In this document: positions 12,224 through 27,200 of the stretch, in pieces
Layout: each line of letters begins with the position of its first letter
Position numbering within the stretch: position 1 is the first letter of the stretch
Origin: Symsagittifera roscoffensis
Lineage: Eukaryota; Xenacoelomorpha; Acoela; Convolutidae
Reading direction: 5' to 3'
Length of the DNA: 64,000 nt
NCBI RefSeq assembly: GCF_963678635.1
Contig: NC_087070.1
Location: forward strand, 33,929,955 to 33,993,954
The notes under the pieces: model-generated
What the model was told of the DNA's origin: nothing
The model's database searches: none
The model's input: the letters and a program-made list of their open reading frames with translations, nothing else
Position numbers and translations under genes: made by a program

Positions 12224-15200
12224 CTGAATAATCAGAACAACCCATTTTCAAATCTGCATTTGCAAATATACTGTTAATACCTTTACAAACTATTTTTGCC
12301 TAACTACGATTTTTTGCCGCTCTTCATTTTTTTAAGATTCTAAAAAAATGAACAATTGCTGTAGCGAAAATCTATCCACGCTGAAAATTATTCTATAGTA
12401 CACAGTTTAAGGTATAATAAAAAACTCAATCGGGCTGGAAGTGGCCATTTTATTTTCCAAAGCCTTTAAATATTATTTTTGGGAAATCTTGAACATAAGT
12501 TTGGGAGAGACAGTTCCACTTGAATAGCTCTGAAAACGGTTCCGCTATGACAGCACCAATTAATATCAAGCGAGGAATGTTTTTTCTCAAAAACTACTCC
12601 TGAGATTTACACAGAGGCGAAGGTGCCCTTCGCAAACACTAGCGAAAACATGACAAAAAAGAAGCTGTAAAAAAGAAAAAATATAAATAAGACTCGAATT
12701 AGTAAACCTATCCAACTAACAGTTGAAAAAGAGCAATGAACGCAGTAATGAAAAGAGTAATGACTTGTTTTTTCGAGAGCCTTCAACTTTTGAGCTTCGA
12801 AGAAAAAAAATAGATGCCTTAAAACTCTTTGAATTTGTAGAACAATTTATGATGGACACATTTTTTATAAAATTAACCCAATTTGAGAAAACTGGATCAA
12901 TACGTACAACTTTTATTTCGCTGGGAAACCTCATAATTAAATTGCATATTCGAAACTAGAAGTCGATCACGTTTTTCGTGACCTTTACCCTTTTGATGTT
13001 CGATAGTGGAGTTTGCTTTGCTTTTAACAATGGAAATGCACTGAACTTAAAAAGAAATCACAAGTCAAACCTCGAAAAATCTAAATTGAGCGTGAACAAA
13101 TTTTAAGACTTTTTCCTGACAAAAGCAAAAAAAAATCAGCAAGACCTACTTAAGAGTACTCACTACGTTCATTAAGGATTATGAGTCTCACGCACTAACC
13201 ACTGACTCTTAATAAATCACAAATACCAGCCACCAGTAAAGCAGAGAACAGATACTATGAAATTTCTAATGCCACGTATATCGTGATTATAGCAAAGGTG
13301 CCACCAAAAAAGTTAAAACTAGAACACTTTTAATTGCGAGTTGGTTCGGAAAAAAAGAAGGTTCGTACTAATACACTACGCTCTCAAGTTCGCTTAGGTA
13401 AAAATGTTCATATGGCGTATTAGCATATGGCTGTTCGTCATTAAATGTTTTGCAGTTTTATAATTGAAACACAGAGGCGAAGTTGCACTTCGCATACACA
13501 AGCAAAAATATGACCAATAATGCTACTGGGAAAAACTGAATGAGTAAATTTTTGAGTCTACAAAATTTCTAAAGGGACGCATGCCAATTATGACGCATTA
13601 GCAGTACCGTTCAATTTGAAAAAAAAGAGAAAGTTATCAACTAACATGCCTCAATTTATAGATCAGTCTATGGAGCAGTAATAACATGAAAAAATTAAAT
13701 GTATTAAAAATAAAATGAATTTTTTTTTAATTTGAGATTTTTTTTTTGTGAAAAGCATCCCCCACACGCCATACTAAGTACAAAAAGATCAATTTCGCTC
13801 CTAGTAAAAATCAATTATAGCAAATAAGCTTCCTTCAACCAACTTAGAACGATTTCTATGACGGATAAAATCAAGCTTACGCGCTAATAGCGCGTAATAT
13901 ATCGTGCGTGAATTGTCCCAAATTGGCAATTTTTAACCCCCATAACTTCACAAAAAACGATCAAAGGTGAAATAAATCTCCAAATTTAAGCTCAGGAACA
14001 CTTTCAAACTGAACACATTTTATCGCAACAATATTAGCGTCGCAACAATATTTGCGACTTAGGTTGGGAAAAAAAGATAGTTCATACTATAACACAAGCA
14101 TTGCTTGTGTAAAAACGGATATATACAATTATTTTTAGAGAAAATCGAAACCGTGATGCCAATTTTTCTAGATAAAAAAATCTAAACAAGGAATAATTTT
14201 CACAAAGCAGGTACAACAGAGCTCGAAAATCGAAAATTTTTAACTTGCAACTAGCATGAACTAATTGGCTGAACAGTTCTTTCAGCCACAGGCTTAGAAA
14301 GCTTTACAACTTTTTACCTTCATTCAAACTGCTATTAGACATTTTTAAACAAAAAAAGATAAACTAATTTATAATTACAGATATCATATTAAGAGCTGTT
14401 TCCTTAAAGCTAACTCCGATTTAAATTGAATCATTTTGCATAAATTTATCTTAATTCTCGTGTTTTTAGTTTTCCGGGGTCTCGCCTTGACGAGCCTCAG
14501 GGCTCGTTCTCGATCCTTGTGATTTAAATTTTGTATACGTATTTTTTGCTCACTACAAAGTCAAATTCAAATGTTTTGCTTTCTATAGTGTTTGTAGTGT
14601 GAAGGACAGCTTTGTTTAATTCACTGCTAAACTCAAACTATCGTACGCGATGTTTAGGTGTGTTAAGCCAATATTGTTTCATACCGATAGTGAATATGAG
14701 GCGTCTCTCCCACGCAATGACGAGCAGTTTGAGCACTCGGATACCCTGTTCGTTGTGAGGCAGGTAGCACTTGCGGGGGAATCCGCGGGCAGTGTACTCT
14801 TGGCCGGCACTCGGGTGCTCCAGCCCTACATCAGTCAAACACAACACAACAAATGAACATTTACTGATATGTTACAATAGGTGGTAGTGTCAATTTGAAT
14901 AGCTCGCTCGTTGTTTGTTATAGTTCCCACATTATTTATAATTTATTTCAAAAGCCAAATTTTTGTGGCAAAAGAAGTGTAAAATTTGAATTTTTGAATA
15001 GCATTTCATCTGGCAGAGTAATAATATTACAAAAACTATCTTATAGCATGTACAATTGATTGAAAATGAAATGACTACATTATGCATTATAGTTCTCAAA
15101 TTTTATACATGCACGCACTATCCTCAAAATTACCACCTATTGTAACATATCACCGAACATTTCCATCTTCAATTATGCAACGTATGACTCATCTAAATCG

Positions 15201-18200
15201 AGTTAATGACATCTGCATAAGAAGCAATTCATTTTAGCCCACTTGGAAAAGTGCAAACTAACATGGAAACCGAAAGACATGTTGAAACATTTTTCAACTG
15301 TAGAAAAAATTGTATCACGTTAAAACTCTTTTGAAAATCAAGATTTTAATGAAACCTTGAAGCTAAACAATTCTGAGAAAACTGGATCAATAGGTATTTT
15401 TTATTCGCCTGGGAGTTCAGAAAACCAATGTCCTTTCTTGAAGCTACAAATCAATCACGTTTTTTGTGACCTGTACACTTTCGGTGCTCGATAGTGGAGT
15501 TTGTCTTCCTTATTACAAAAGAACTGAACTGAATTTAAAAAGAAATCAAAGGTAAAGCCGCGAAAAATTAGGACTTATATTAGTAACAATCACTTCGCTC
15601 TTTTACACTTAATAAAGGTTGAAACCCAACCCAAAAGTTTTCATGAAATTGGCAGTATATAATAAGTTTGAGTGAAAGCGCTCGGAAAAAAAATTGACCG
15701 CAAGCATCAAAAAACATCGCAAAGAAGGGTTTCACTGCTTGGGGAGAGCGCAAGAAAATATCCAAGATTTTTTTATCGGAACCTCCCTAATTCAAAGTCA
15801 ATTATCATTTTTGTGGCTGCAGTAACTCTATCATACCTTGTATTCCAGCAGGGATATTGTAGATGATCTGGATCGTCTCACACTCCGGATACCCCGGGAG
15901 TGAGAAGGGGATGACGTGGAAGTGCATATTGCCCGGCGGCTGGGTTCCGCAGAGCACTCCGTACACGTGTTTGCATGTTGGACATTGCAGGGATCCGTCT
16001 CTGTTCCCGTTCTTGTAAAGTTCCTCCACACATGTCTTGTGGAAGGTGTGCATGCACTCTTTCAGCTGGTAGATTTGACTCTCCGCTTGCACATTTCCTA
16101 AAGTTACAACCTTCAAAGCTTCCTTCTTTTCTTTGTTTTGTTTCCCCCATAATAACTTTTTCACGCGTCATGCTTTTATACGATTGTACATCTTTCGACA
16201 AATACGGGTCGTAACAGGTCTCGAACAACTGATCTCTTATTCGAGAGGCTGGGACACCAGCTAATTTATCTTCGTTCCTCGTCCTCATGTGGAAATTGGT
16301 TTCATGAGCACAATCCATCATCGATTGCCTCAGATTGAAATACTACCAAATTCTTTTTTTTGTCAGTTGAAATAATCTAATGACTCCTTAAAGATGACAA
16401 CAGACAAAAGACGCTCAGCTGCATTACGCATACAAAAGCAGAAAAAGAGCTCTTAACACTCAATAAAAAAATACCTCTACAAAACATGCCTTGAAATATA
16501 AAATTTGAGATACTACTGGACTCGAACCTTATTGTACTATAACAAATTTTTGCTTAGGGTAACAATTAAAATCAACCATGGCCATACAGAGCTTAATTGA
16601 TTACCTGTGAAGTTTTCATTGACGACAAAACTGGAGAACTCGTTCAAGGGCATCATGCAAATAGCACAGTCATCTTCAGGTGGTTTCTTACATTTCCTGC
16701 TGTACTTCCTCAAAACAATGTCCATTTGCTGACTGTACTGACCACTTTTACCAGGACTACTCGGCTTTCGCACCCCTTGCACTCTTCGAGTATTTTTGCG
16801 ACTCGAGAGAGGCGGGATGTACACTGGAATCGGAGGGGTCCGGGGCAGAACCGGGACTATCGGTGCTAGCATCATTGCGGTGAAAAACGCAAAAGCGCGG
16901 GTGATTAGATGGGACGAATTAGTCGGAGCCATGAACACCTGTTGAAGGTATTCGAACTGAGTTTGGCCAAATCCATTGTTTTCTTCCTCGTCTTCATTAG
17001 ATTGCTGCTGCGAAGACGGTTGCATAGTCACTAATGCCGAAGACGTTACTCCTCCTGACTCTGAAGGACTGGTTGCCTCTCCTATAGACACTACGTTTGT
17101 ATTTTCGACAAGAGTAACATTTGGATCATACAATAGCGGTTCAAGGCCATTAGCAACAGAGGATACATGTTCGTCATCTAACTGGTTGGCTGAAAACTGC
17201 AACAACTCGATGCCATTCTCGCCAGCAATGTTCGCTTCGTATGGTACTGCACAAGAGTTTGAGGAACACGGTTGATCTTCCGGAAGTTCCGCCAACTTAG
17301 TATTTTCCACATTGATATCCGAAGCACCTTTCATAACTGGCGACTCAGTTGCCAGGTCATCTGTACCTGTGTTTTCAGCAGATGTTTCAGGGACAGCCTC
17401 AACAGCAGCATCTGATTCAGCTGCGGTTGCGGGATATTCGCCGTCGCGAGGGAAATGATTAGTCATCACGGTTCGGCGAACCTAAGAATAATCAACTGTT
17501 ATTCATTTACTAACCCAGCGATCATCAAGGTAAGCCCACCGTTGAAAACATCACTGGAAATCCAGATTATTGTTCCCTGTTAATTCTCATAGATGTGACA
17601 AAACTATGACCTTGGCTATTTTTCATCAAATTTCAGATGCCTCCGAAAAAGGTCGTAGGTGATTGTATGTTGCATCAAAATGAAGCCCAAACAGTCGTGC
17701 TTATCATGCCGAAAACTATTTGGAAAAGTAACTGGTCTTAATTTTTTTTGGTTTTATAATGAAAACATGAAAACTGCGTGCAGCAAAAAACGATTCTAAG
17801 ATGTAGCAACTAAGCCGACTAAGCATAAAAAGACCTGCAATAGGCCGACAATCTTTTTGAAACAGAAAACTTCTCGTTTGAAAAAAAACGTCCTGGTCAG
17901 ATTCTAATCCAGGACCTTTGCCGTCCCAGGCATATTCGTTATCTCCAGGATAAACGTGCCGGGGACGCTACGAACATTGAATTGAGCCTTTAAACAAGGT
18001 TATTCACAGAAAAAAGTCTTATCGCAAAGGTAACGACGACTAGGAAGACAATAAAATCGAAGTAACTTGCAAGGAAATAGTGAAAAACAAACAGCCTAAA
18101 ACCCTCAAACACTCGAAAACAAGTCAAAAAATTACTGCCCTCGAAAAGGGTCACTTTAGAACAAGCCCCTGGAAGATACTCACTTGGCAACAAAAAGCAC

Positions 18201-21200
18201 CAGCTCACCTTGCGTCTGAAGCCCGAGTCTTTTTTGATCTGGACCATTCCGTTGAGGTTGATGACGTAGGGGAGGTAGCTGCTCTTGTACAGATCCACCA
18301 CCTTCTTCTTGTGCAGTCTCCCCACCTCAATGTACGCACAAGTGTCCACGTCATACCTACACAATAGTCAACAAATAAACAAAAAAATCAATTAACAAAA
18401 AAATCAATAAACAAACAGCAATTGCCCAACTCTTTGTAATTAGCACACTGCCAATGTTACCTTTGCAAAAAAAACCTAGAACAAGAATACAACATAGCCA
18501 ACGGAGAGTTGGAAATGAGTCAAAGAACGCAGTTAAATAGAAAAAAAGGACTTTCGAATTTCCACGAACATTTTTAAAATCCTTAAAGCCCTTGGAATTT
18601 CTAGAACAAATTATGATTGACACTTTCTTGATAAAATTAACCCAATTTGAGTAAACTAGATCAATAGGTAAAATTTTCATTTCGCGGGCAAATCTGAAAA
18701 TTAATTTCCATTTTCGAAACTAGAAGTCAATCACGTTTTTCGTGACTTTTACACTTTCGCTGTTCGATAGTGGAAATTGCGTTTTTTAACAAAGGAAATG
18801 AAATATACTTGAAATGAAATCGAAAGTCGAGCCGCGAAAAAGTAAATTTGAGCCTGACAGATTTTATGACTTTTCCTTAAATTTTTTTAAAAAATAATCG
18901 CGATTCTTGTTTTTGTGGGCCCATAAATTTACCCCAAAAGCGATTATTTGTGGCATTTTTTAGTCTATCAAGAATTACTCCAAACCTATGCGTTCATTTA
19001 CTGACAAAACTATATCACTGCAAGCCTCTTATTTAGCCTAACAAAATTTAACAAGGGTATAAATTTCTCAGCTTTGTATAAACATATTTATTTTCGTTTG
19101 ATAGCCAAAACATGTCATTTTTACTTTATAAAGCACTATATAAAATTTCAAGCAAGGCTGGTGTTTATCAATTTTTGTCTAAAATCAACCCAATTTGATA
19201 AAAACGCGTTTTAAATTTCAGTTTTATTCATTTTGTCCGGATAATTTAAATCAGCACTGTATAAGAGCCTGATCTAGGTTCATCGACTCTTCAAAAATTG
19301 TTTTTGGATATCTCTATTAAAGTTCAAATGTAAAATCGAGCAAATTTTGTCTTTACTTAGCTATTTATTATCAAGTTTACAAAACTGATAGAATATTTTT
19401 GCTGGAGTTGACCAATTCGAGTCGACAAACTTTACAATTCGGCTACTTTAAGGGCAGTTTCAGCACTGAAAAGTAAAGAAAAACTTCGCATTTATTCATC
19501 AAATGGTTACCGAAAAAAAAACTTTTTAAAATGCTTTTCCGAAAATTTAGTGTAAAGATCCGAGGTCGGAAGAATCTTCTCTTTTCACACAGCGCCCTGA
19601 TACTCTCTTATAATCATAAGTAAACCCTATTACATCATTGATGCATCATAGAAAAGTTTGACTTACACTTTTGAAGAAACAAGGTTCCTTTAACCCAACA
19701 AATGTATTGCGTCAATGAATTGTAAAATTAGTCACTGACCTAGACCATGCACCACTCTCGCACAACCAGTCCCACATCACATTCTGGGATAGGGTCACGT
19801 GATCGTAGGGGTAGAGGGTGCGCCTCACGGGACGCATGCTCCCAGAGTCCATTCTGAAACAACATAAAAATGATAATTCAGCCGTTAATTCAAGTTCCCA
19901 GTCACATTCCGATTATACTTCATGAAGTAAGTAAACACAATTCATTTACATATTTCTGCACTGATGGCAATAAACTATGATCCATGTGGGATAAAACGGG
20001 ATACCCAGCACAATAAAAATCGCTAACCTCAGTCTAGGTGTTTTAAGGCCAAGCATACTGAGTTGGAGCAAACTTTACTAACTTTTATAAACAGGCAAAA
20101 CCGTGCTTCACGATTTGCGCTGCATCAAACCAAAGAAACATAACCGACTGAGATATCCGTAAATTCAGCTAGCTAAACTCAAAACTAAAAATACTATAAC
20201 AATGTAAAGTAAATTAATAAGATGCCTAGTTACAAGATGGTATATCACTTAGTTACATATGGATACGGATAAATAAACGAATTGAATCAACTGTACTCTT
20301 TCAACAGAAGATAAAGCTATGAGAGAGCCCACACAACTTTAGCACGAAGAGTTTTGACAGGTTGTTGATTAAATAGTCTAAGTCGCTATATCTTAGGATG
20401 ACCTTGAATAATTCCGTATCACATTCTCCCCAATAGGAAAAATTTTTAATGCAAATTGTAAATATTAAATAATCAATAACAGTTTCCGCTCACTTGTTTT
20501 TGGGAACCACTTTTGATTTCACTACGGGTTCACATAGTTTTTTAGTACTTATTTTCCTTCCGACTACCGATTGTTCTTCAGACGATTGAAAACTGCCTGA
20601 CGAGATTTACACCGCTCTTAAAGCTGTATACAGCTCTTCTGATTGCGGAATAGCTGGCGTCTTCGATGCACTCGTCCCTGCCTCCTCAACTGCATTAACT
20701 GCAAGACGTGGTGGGCTTCCATAAAATCTAGTCTTTCGTTTCATCCTGCCTGAACTTCTCGATGAACTTGACACATTCGACTTGGTTTCTTCCGCCTCTT
20801 GTTTAGTTCTTCGGTGCTGCTATTACTTCGTGTGATTTCGGCTGACTCTCCTTGACCGGTGATATTTCTGGCTGTTTGTCTGGCTCATTCGCTCTCGTGC
20901 TCAGTTTCATCTGTGGTGGTTCTGGATTATGTAAGGGCGTTTGAGTGGCTGTCGGCTGTTTAGGACTGGCCGGAATAATCTCTATTTGCTTCTCTTCCTA
21001 AACTTTGTTTGGATTCAGAGTACTTGATGATTTTAGAGAATTTGATATTATCGTATTTAGATTACGTGATGATTTCGGACGACTTGTCTGCTTCTCCCCT
21101 CAACTCTATATCTCGATGTGCCTTGATTTAGGTCATTTCGCAAGAAGCCAAAAATGGCCAAAAATGTAGAAGCCAAAATTTGGTTTCTGTCCGTGAAATT

Positions 21201-24200
21201 TCTGAGGATTTCAGCTCCTTTTGCATGGTTCAACTGCTTCTTGATTAGACGCCAATAGTTGGATGCCTTGCCAGAGTTTCTAGTATCTTCAAACCTTCCA
21301 GCGTCGTCAAACCTGACCGTCGTCCAATTTTTGGTGACATACTGCTGCTCGTTTCACCCCGGCGAACAGCTTTGAGCCTCGTTCTCGAATCCGACGATTC
21401 TCTCATCTGCTCAGGTGTCAGCATGTCCCTTTCCTAGTTTTTGCGATCCAAATTATCCAAAAGTTTGCTTCTTAAAAGCAAAAAACAAGTGTTCGGTTTC
21501 CATCCAAAATGAAGTTCAAATGGTGAATTTTTAAGAAAAGTATGCTTGACGGTCCGAATATCTTCAATAATAGTTTAACTGCGGATTGATTTTAGTGAAA
21601 TTGGGATCCAGTTGCATTGTCCCTAATTTGCTCTTGATTGTTTGAATACATCGTTCAACTAGTCTGCAACCATGATGATCACCGCGGGACAAAATATCTG
21701 TTTAATTCCATTTTCCCTACAATATTCTGACATATCTAACCTGAATATCCAAATGTAAGCCAGCGAAATCCATTTGTAATTCCTCACTCGGTACAACCAA
21801 TCTGGCGGTGGATTAGATGAATTCAATGGTTTTAAGGTTTTGATATTCTTACCATATTCTGAGCATTGTCTACAATTCTGAGTTCGATAATTTCGCGGAG
21901 CACATGTGGCCACCGGATATAAACTGCGGCGTCTATTATCGCTTCTTGACCTGGATATGTCCTTTTATCGCTCCGTAGAGAACACGGAATCGCCAATTAA
22001 TAATCTATTATAACACAGTCGTTGATGTCTGCGAAATCCTCCCAGAAACAGGCCATGTAGTTTCCCAGCCGTATGAATCCCTGTCTGTCTCTGGCCAAAA
22101 TGATTTTCTTCAACGGTCCCAGTTAAAAATCCCCCGCCGTTAACTCGGCCAGCAAACACGCGTCTAGCAGTTTGGAAAGTCCTGTTGCGAAGGACTTTTT
22201 GTCGTCTGACACAATCCGTGTGTTCGTTGTGTATTCATATGATTCACCATAATGTTTGATCTTGATACTTTGTTGACCTCTTTAGTCGGAAATTTGTTTG
22301 GACTTTGTTTGGATTCAGAGTACTTGATGATTTCAGAGAATTTGATATAATCGTATTAAGATTACGTGATGATTTCGGACGACTTGTCTGCTTCTCCCCT
22401 CAACTCTAAATCTCGATGTGCCTTGATTTAGGTCATTTCGCAAGAAGCCAAAAATGGCCAAAAATGTAGAAGCCAAAATCTGGTTTCTGTCCGTGAAATT
22501 TCTGAGGATTTCAGCTCCTTTTGCATGGAGGATTTCAGCTCCTCTTGCTGAAATCATTTCGCAAGAAGCCAAAAATGTAGAAGCCGAAATTTGGTTTCTG
22601 TCCCTGAAATTTCTGAGGATTTCAGCTCCTTTTGCATGGTTCAACTGCTTCTTGATTAGACGCCAATAACTGGATGCCTTGCCAGAAGTTCTAGTATCTT
22701 CAAACCTTCCAGCGTCGTCAAACCTGACCGTCGTCCAATTTTTGGTGACATAGTGCTGCTCGTTTCACCCCGGCGAACAGCTTTGAGCCTCGTTCTCGAA
22801 TCCGACGATTCTCTCATCTGCTCAGGTGTCAGCATGTCCCTTTCCAAGTTTTTGCGATCTAAATTATCCAAAAGTTTGCTTCTTAAAAGCAAAAAACAAG
22901 TGTTCGGTTTCCATCCAAAATGAAGTTCAAATGGTGAATTTTTAGGAGAAGTATGCTTGACGGTCCGAATATCTTCAATAATAGTTTAACTGCGGATTGA
23001 TTTTAGTGAAATTGGGATCCAGTTGCATTGTCCCCAATTTGCTCTTGATTGTTTGAATACATCGTTCAACTAGTCTGCAACCATGATGATCACCGCGGGA
23101 CAAAATATCTGTTTAATTCCATTTTCCCTACAATATTCTGACATATCTAACCTGAATATCCAAATGTAAGCCAGCGAAATCCATTTGTAATTCCTCACTC
23201 GGTACAACCAATCTGGCGGTGGATTAGATGAATTCAATGGTTTTAAGGTTTTGATATTCTTACCATATTCTGAGCATTGTCTACAATTCTGAGTTCGATA
23301 TTTTCGCGGAGCACATGTGGCCACCGGATATAAACTGCGGCGTCTATTATCGCTTCTTGACCTGGATATGTCCTTTTATCGCTCCGTAGACCGTAGAGAA
23401 CACGGAATCGCCAATTAATAATCTATTATAACACAGTCGTTGATGTCTGCGAAATCCTCCCAGAAACAGGCCATGTAGTTTCCCAGCCGTATGAATCCCT
23501 GTCTGTCTCTGGCCAAAATGATTTTCTTCAACGGTCCCAGTTAAAAATCCCCCGCCGTTAACTCGGCCAGCAAACACGCGTCTAGCAGTTTGCAAAGTCC
23601 TGTTGCGAAGGACTTTTTGTCGTCTGACACAATCCGTGTGTTCGTTGTGTATTCATATGATTCACCATAATGTTTGATCTTGATACTTTGTTGACCTCTT
23701 TAGTCGGAAATTTGGCAAAATTTTGGCATATTTCTGTCTCAAGTTCGTTACTGAGGCTTGCTTCATTCTGTTTCGCCTAATTTTCTGGCTTTCTTCAAAT
23801 GATCGGCGTCGTTTCAGTCTGTTCCGATCCGTATTTATCAGCCTGAAGATTTATCGAGGGCAAGTTGAATTCGCTATTCGACATCTGAAAAATTTTGTTG
23901 TTTAGCAATTTGTCCAAGATTATTTCGGAAATTAGAGGAATTTTAGCAAACTTTCATTGTCTCCGACTTTAATTCCATGCAAAATTGCTCAAATTTCCGA
24001 AATAATCTTGGACAAATTGCATGGAATTAAAGTCGGAGACAATGAAAATTTGCTAAAGTTTGAGTTAGTACGGATACTGCTTTCTGATTGGTTGGTTTTG
24101 AATACGACGCCCTCTTACGGTTTCGTGTTATACTAAATGCAGTTTCGTTCGGCGAATTTGCTCGATTCTGATTGGCTAATATCACATTCATATCTTCTGC

Positions 24201-27200
24201 CGCCTCCGAATGAAATTACGCAAATTCCGCAACTTGATTCTGATTGGTCGAGATAATGTTGGAATTTCTTTTCATCCCCGACTAAAAATTTGCATATTCC
24301 GCGGTTTCAATATGATTGGTTCATGCTTCTGATACATGTAGCGACGCCTTCTATCGAACTAAAACGAATTAACGAGCCATTTAAAAAAATTCAATTGAGG
24401 CAAATAATTACTAACTAAATTGGGATAATGATTAGAATTTGTGGAATAAATGGATCGACTTGATATGTTAAAGCAGTGTTCCGGAGTATGTTCTGAATAG
24501 CTGAATTTTTCCGGACATGTTCTGGAGATAATTACATGCCTTGTCAAAGTTTTGAATGGACTTCACCGCGAATTATTCGTCATAACTAGATTGAGGTGGA
24601 GCTGGAAATTTTGGGTTGCCAGAAAGATAATCTGCTATACCAATATTTAAGCCTGCTATGTGTGAAGTAATAATGTTAGGCGTGATTCATAGGCACGATT
24701 ACTCCTGTTTTCCTTGAGTGCTGAAACTAAAGCTTTGTGATCTGTTAAAAAGTAAAAGTGGTTCTCCAGTACGTATTTCTTGAAGTATTCACAGTACCAT
24801 GCAACTGCTAGTATATCCAACTCTTTCGACGTAAAAGCGTCTAATTGAAAGTAGTTAATTGAAATTAGTACTTCCTTGAACGCGTTTTCTTGTCTGTCCA
24901 GAGAAATTATGTTTATTACTAGCGTTTAGTGAAGGTCTAAGTGGTTCTGTTTTTGATAGTAAATTTGGAATAGACCTTGACAAGTGATTTAAAAACCCCA
25001 AAAATGTTGTTCTAGAGTTTTCGGCAGCGTTAGGTTCAACACTGACTCGATTTTCGAATGTTTTGGGCGAATCCCTTCTGTATCTATTTCAAATCCTAGC
25101 CAAGTTAAACTTTTCTTTCAAAATTTGCATTTGCTCCCTTTTAGCGCGAATATTTTGTCATTTAGCCTTTTATAGCACATTTTCTACTGTTTCAATATGA
25201 TCTAAAATGGAACTCTTCGAAACAATAAGTATATCAAACAAAAAGCAGAATACACCTGATAATATTTGTAGCATGTTGTCCACACCCTTCTGAAATTCTT
25301 TGGGCATATTGCGTGTCCGTAAAAACCCGTTTTAAATCTGTAGTACCAGTAAACTCACTGCAGACAATACTGAAGTTACAATGCTTACTGACAGACTCAT
25401 CCAAAGGTAACTGACTGAAGACATATTTTAGATTTATGACGTGAACCAGACTTCACCTGGATCTTTCGACGTAATGATTTAGGCAGCTGAGTCTTGTAAT
25501 CCAATTGATTCGGCATTTGGAACTTGTTTTTGAAAATCTGCGCGTTCCTCGGTATAACGTCCATTGCTGGTTTAACTGTTCCGTCCTTTTCGCCGTAACT
25601 ACTAATCTAGCTACAAACTGATCTGATATACACTTGTCCAGTTTGTTTATATGCCCTGCTCTTATCAACTTCTTTATCTCTGCCCCTACTTTCGGTTGAA
25701 AATGAATTGGTACTCTGCGGAAATGAATTGGCACCTTCTCTTGAATAGGCACTAGCGGTGATTTAAACAGTGTGAAGACCTTGTGAGTTTTAGACCTTCC
25801 GAGTCGATTGAAGACGTCGTTGTATTTTCCATGAATTTCTTCTTCCAAAAATCCGAATCTTCAGGTTCTTCATTTTCAGCGGTTTCGATTACTCCGACTT
25901 GAGAATCTGCTTGTTTTACTTGCGTAGTTATTATGCCAATCTTAGGTTGTATGTCTAGTCCTAATAAACATCTTGTTCGATTTCCTGAAATTAGGAACTG
26001 TACTTCTTTAGCTAACCAGCCGTTCGAATGAATATTGATAATGTGTACCGAATAATTTAATTGTATGGCAATTATCCTACTTTGTCTTGATTGGGTACTC
26101 GTCTAAAGATAATACTTTCTCTTCTTTGTCTTTTTTTCTCAATGAGTCGGCTTTTCTTTTGTTAAAATGATGCCACGCTTCCGGCGTCGACGGTGGCACT
26201 GAATATTGACCCCGTTGTTCTAAGAGTTACCCTTAAACGCTTTGTTTGGCCTGTGGCTGCATTTATGACTTCTAGATTATTGACTGACTTTACTTCTCGA
26301 AACTGAAAATTCGGATTCGCTGTCCTAGTCTAAGAAATTGCAGTCTTTTTCTTTGTACGATACTACATTTTCGACCTTGCATTTTGTGAAATTACAGAAT
26401 TTCGCGATGTGGCTCTTCTTCCCGTAACTGTTACAAGCTGCCCCCTTTGGTGCACATCTTTCCCTATGCTCTGACGTAAACAAATTTCCGCAGAAATAAC
26501 AAGGTCTGACTGTTGGACGATTTATTGCCTGAGTTGGAGCCTGATTTTCAATTTTTCCGGTTACCTTGTAGTGCTCTGTTGGTCCCATTTTGCACATTGT
26601 TCCGTGGTTGAATAGACATAGTGGGCTCAGGTTTAATCTTGAATGGATTTCCAGAAGTACTCGGTGATCGATTGTGCTTCTGTAGAGGAATGGCCGTAAT
26701 TTAACCCTTTTCTTACAATAACGCTGATTTTAGGGTTTCATCAATATTAGCGCCTGGTCTAAAGCATAATTCTCGTTGAATTTCCATAAACCTCACTTTG
26801 GCTATGAATATGTCTCTGATCACTTCCTTTTCGGCGTACTCTGCCCATCCAAATTTTTCTACCTGTCTTGCCAGTCTGAGAACCTTCCTTTTCGCCTTGG
26901 TTTGCATTAGACAGATTCACTCTTTCCACAATGCAGTTCTTGTCTCGTTTGAAAAGACACTCGCATGCGGCGTAGAAGTCTCCGAAATTGACAATGTTGA
27001 GAATGACGTGGGCATTCTGTTACAGGAACCTTTTCTTACCCTCGTTGCCTAGTGCGAAAAATCGTTTCGACTTGATGCAGCTTTCCGCCTCATGATTATA
27101 CACTGACGGGTTTATCTTCGGGCCTTCTCTCATCATTTTCTTCTTGCACCTTCCTGACGGCGGCATTATCTCTCCCTAATATATTTGCATCAGCTTCAGC

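Noticed and set aside
18080-18367. 95-codon plus frame
   Set aside because: Antisense of Deltex exon 4 and its flanking introns.
22333-22669. Frames on both strands with repeated ISAPFAW-like or [10 protein letters not shown]-like motifs
   Set aside because: They come from the nested 112-bp duplication inside the old gypsy element, not from a repeat protein.
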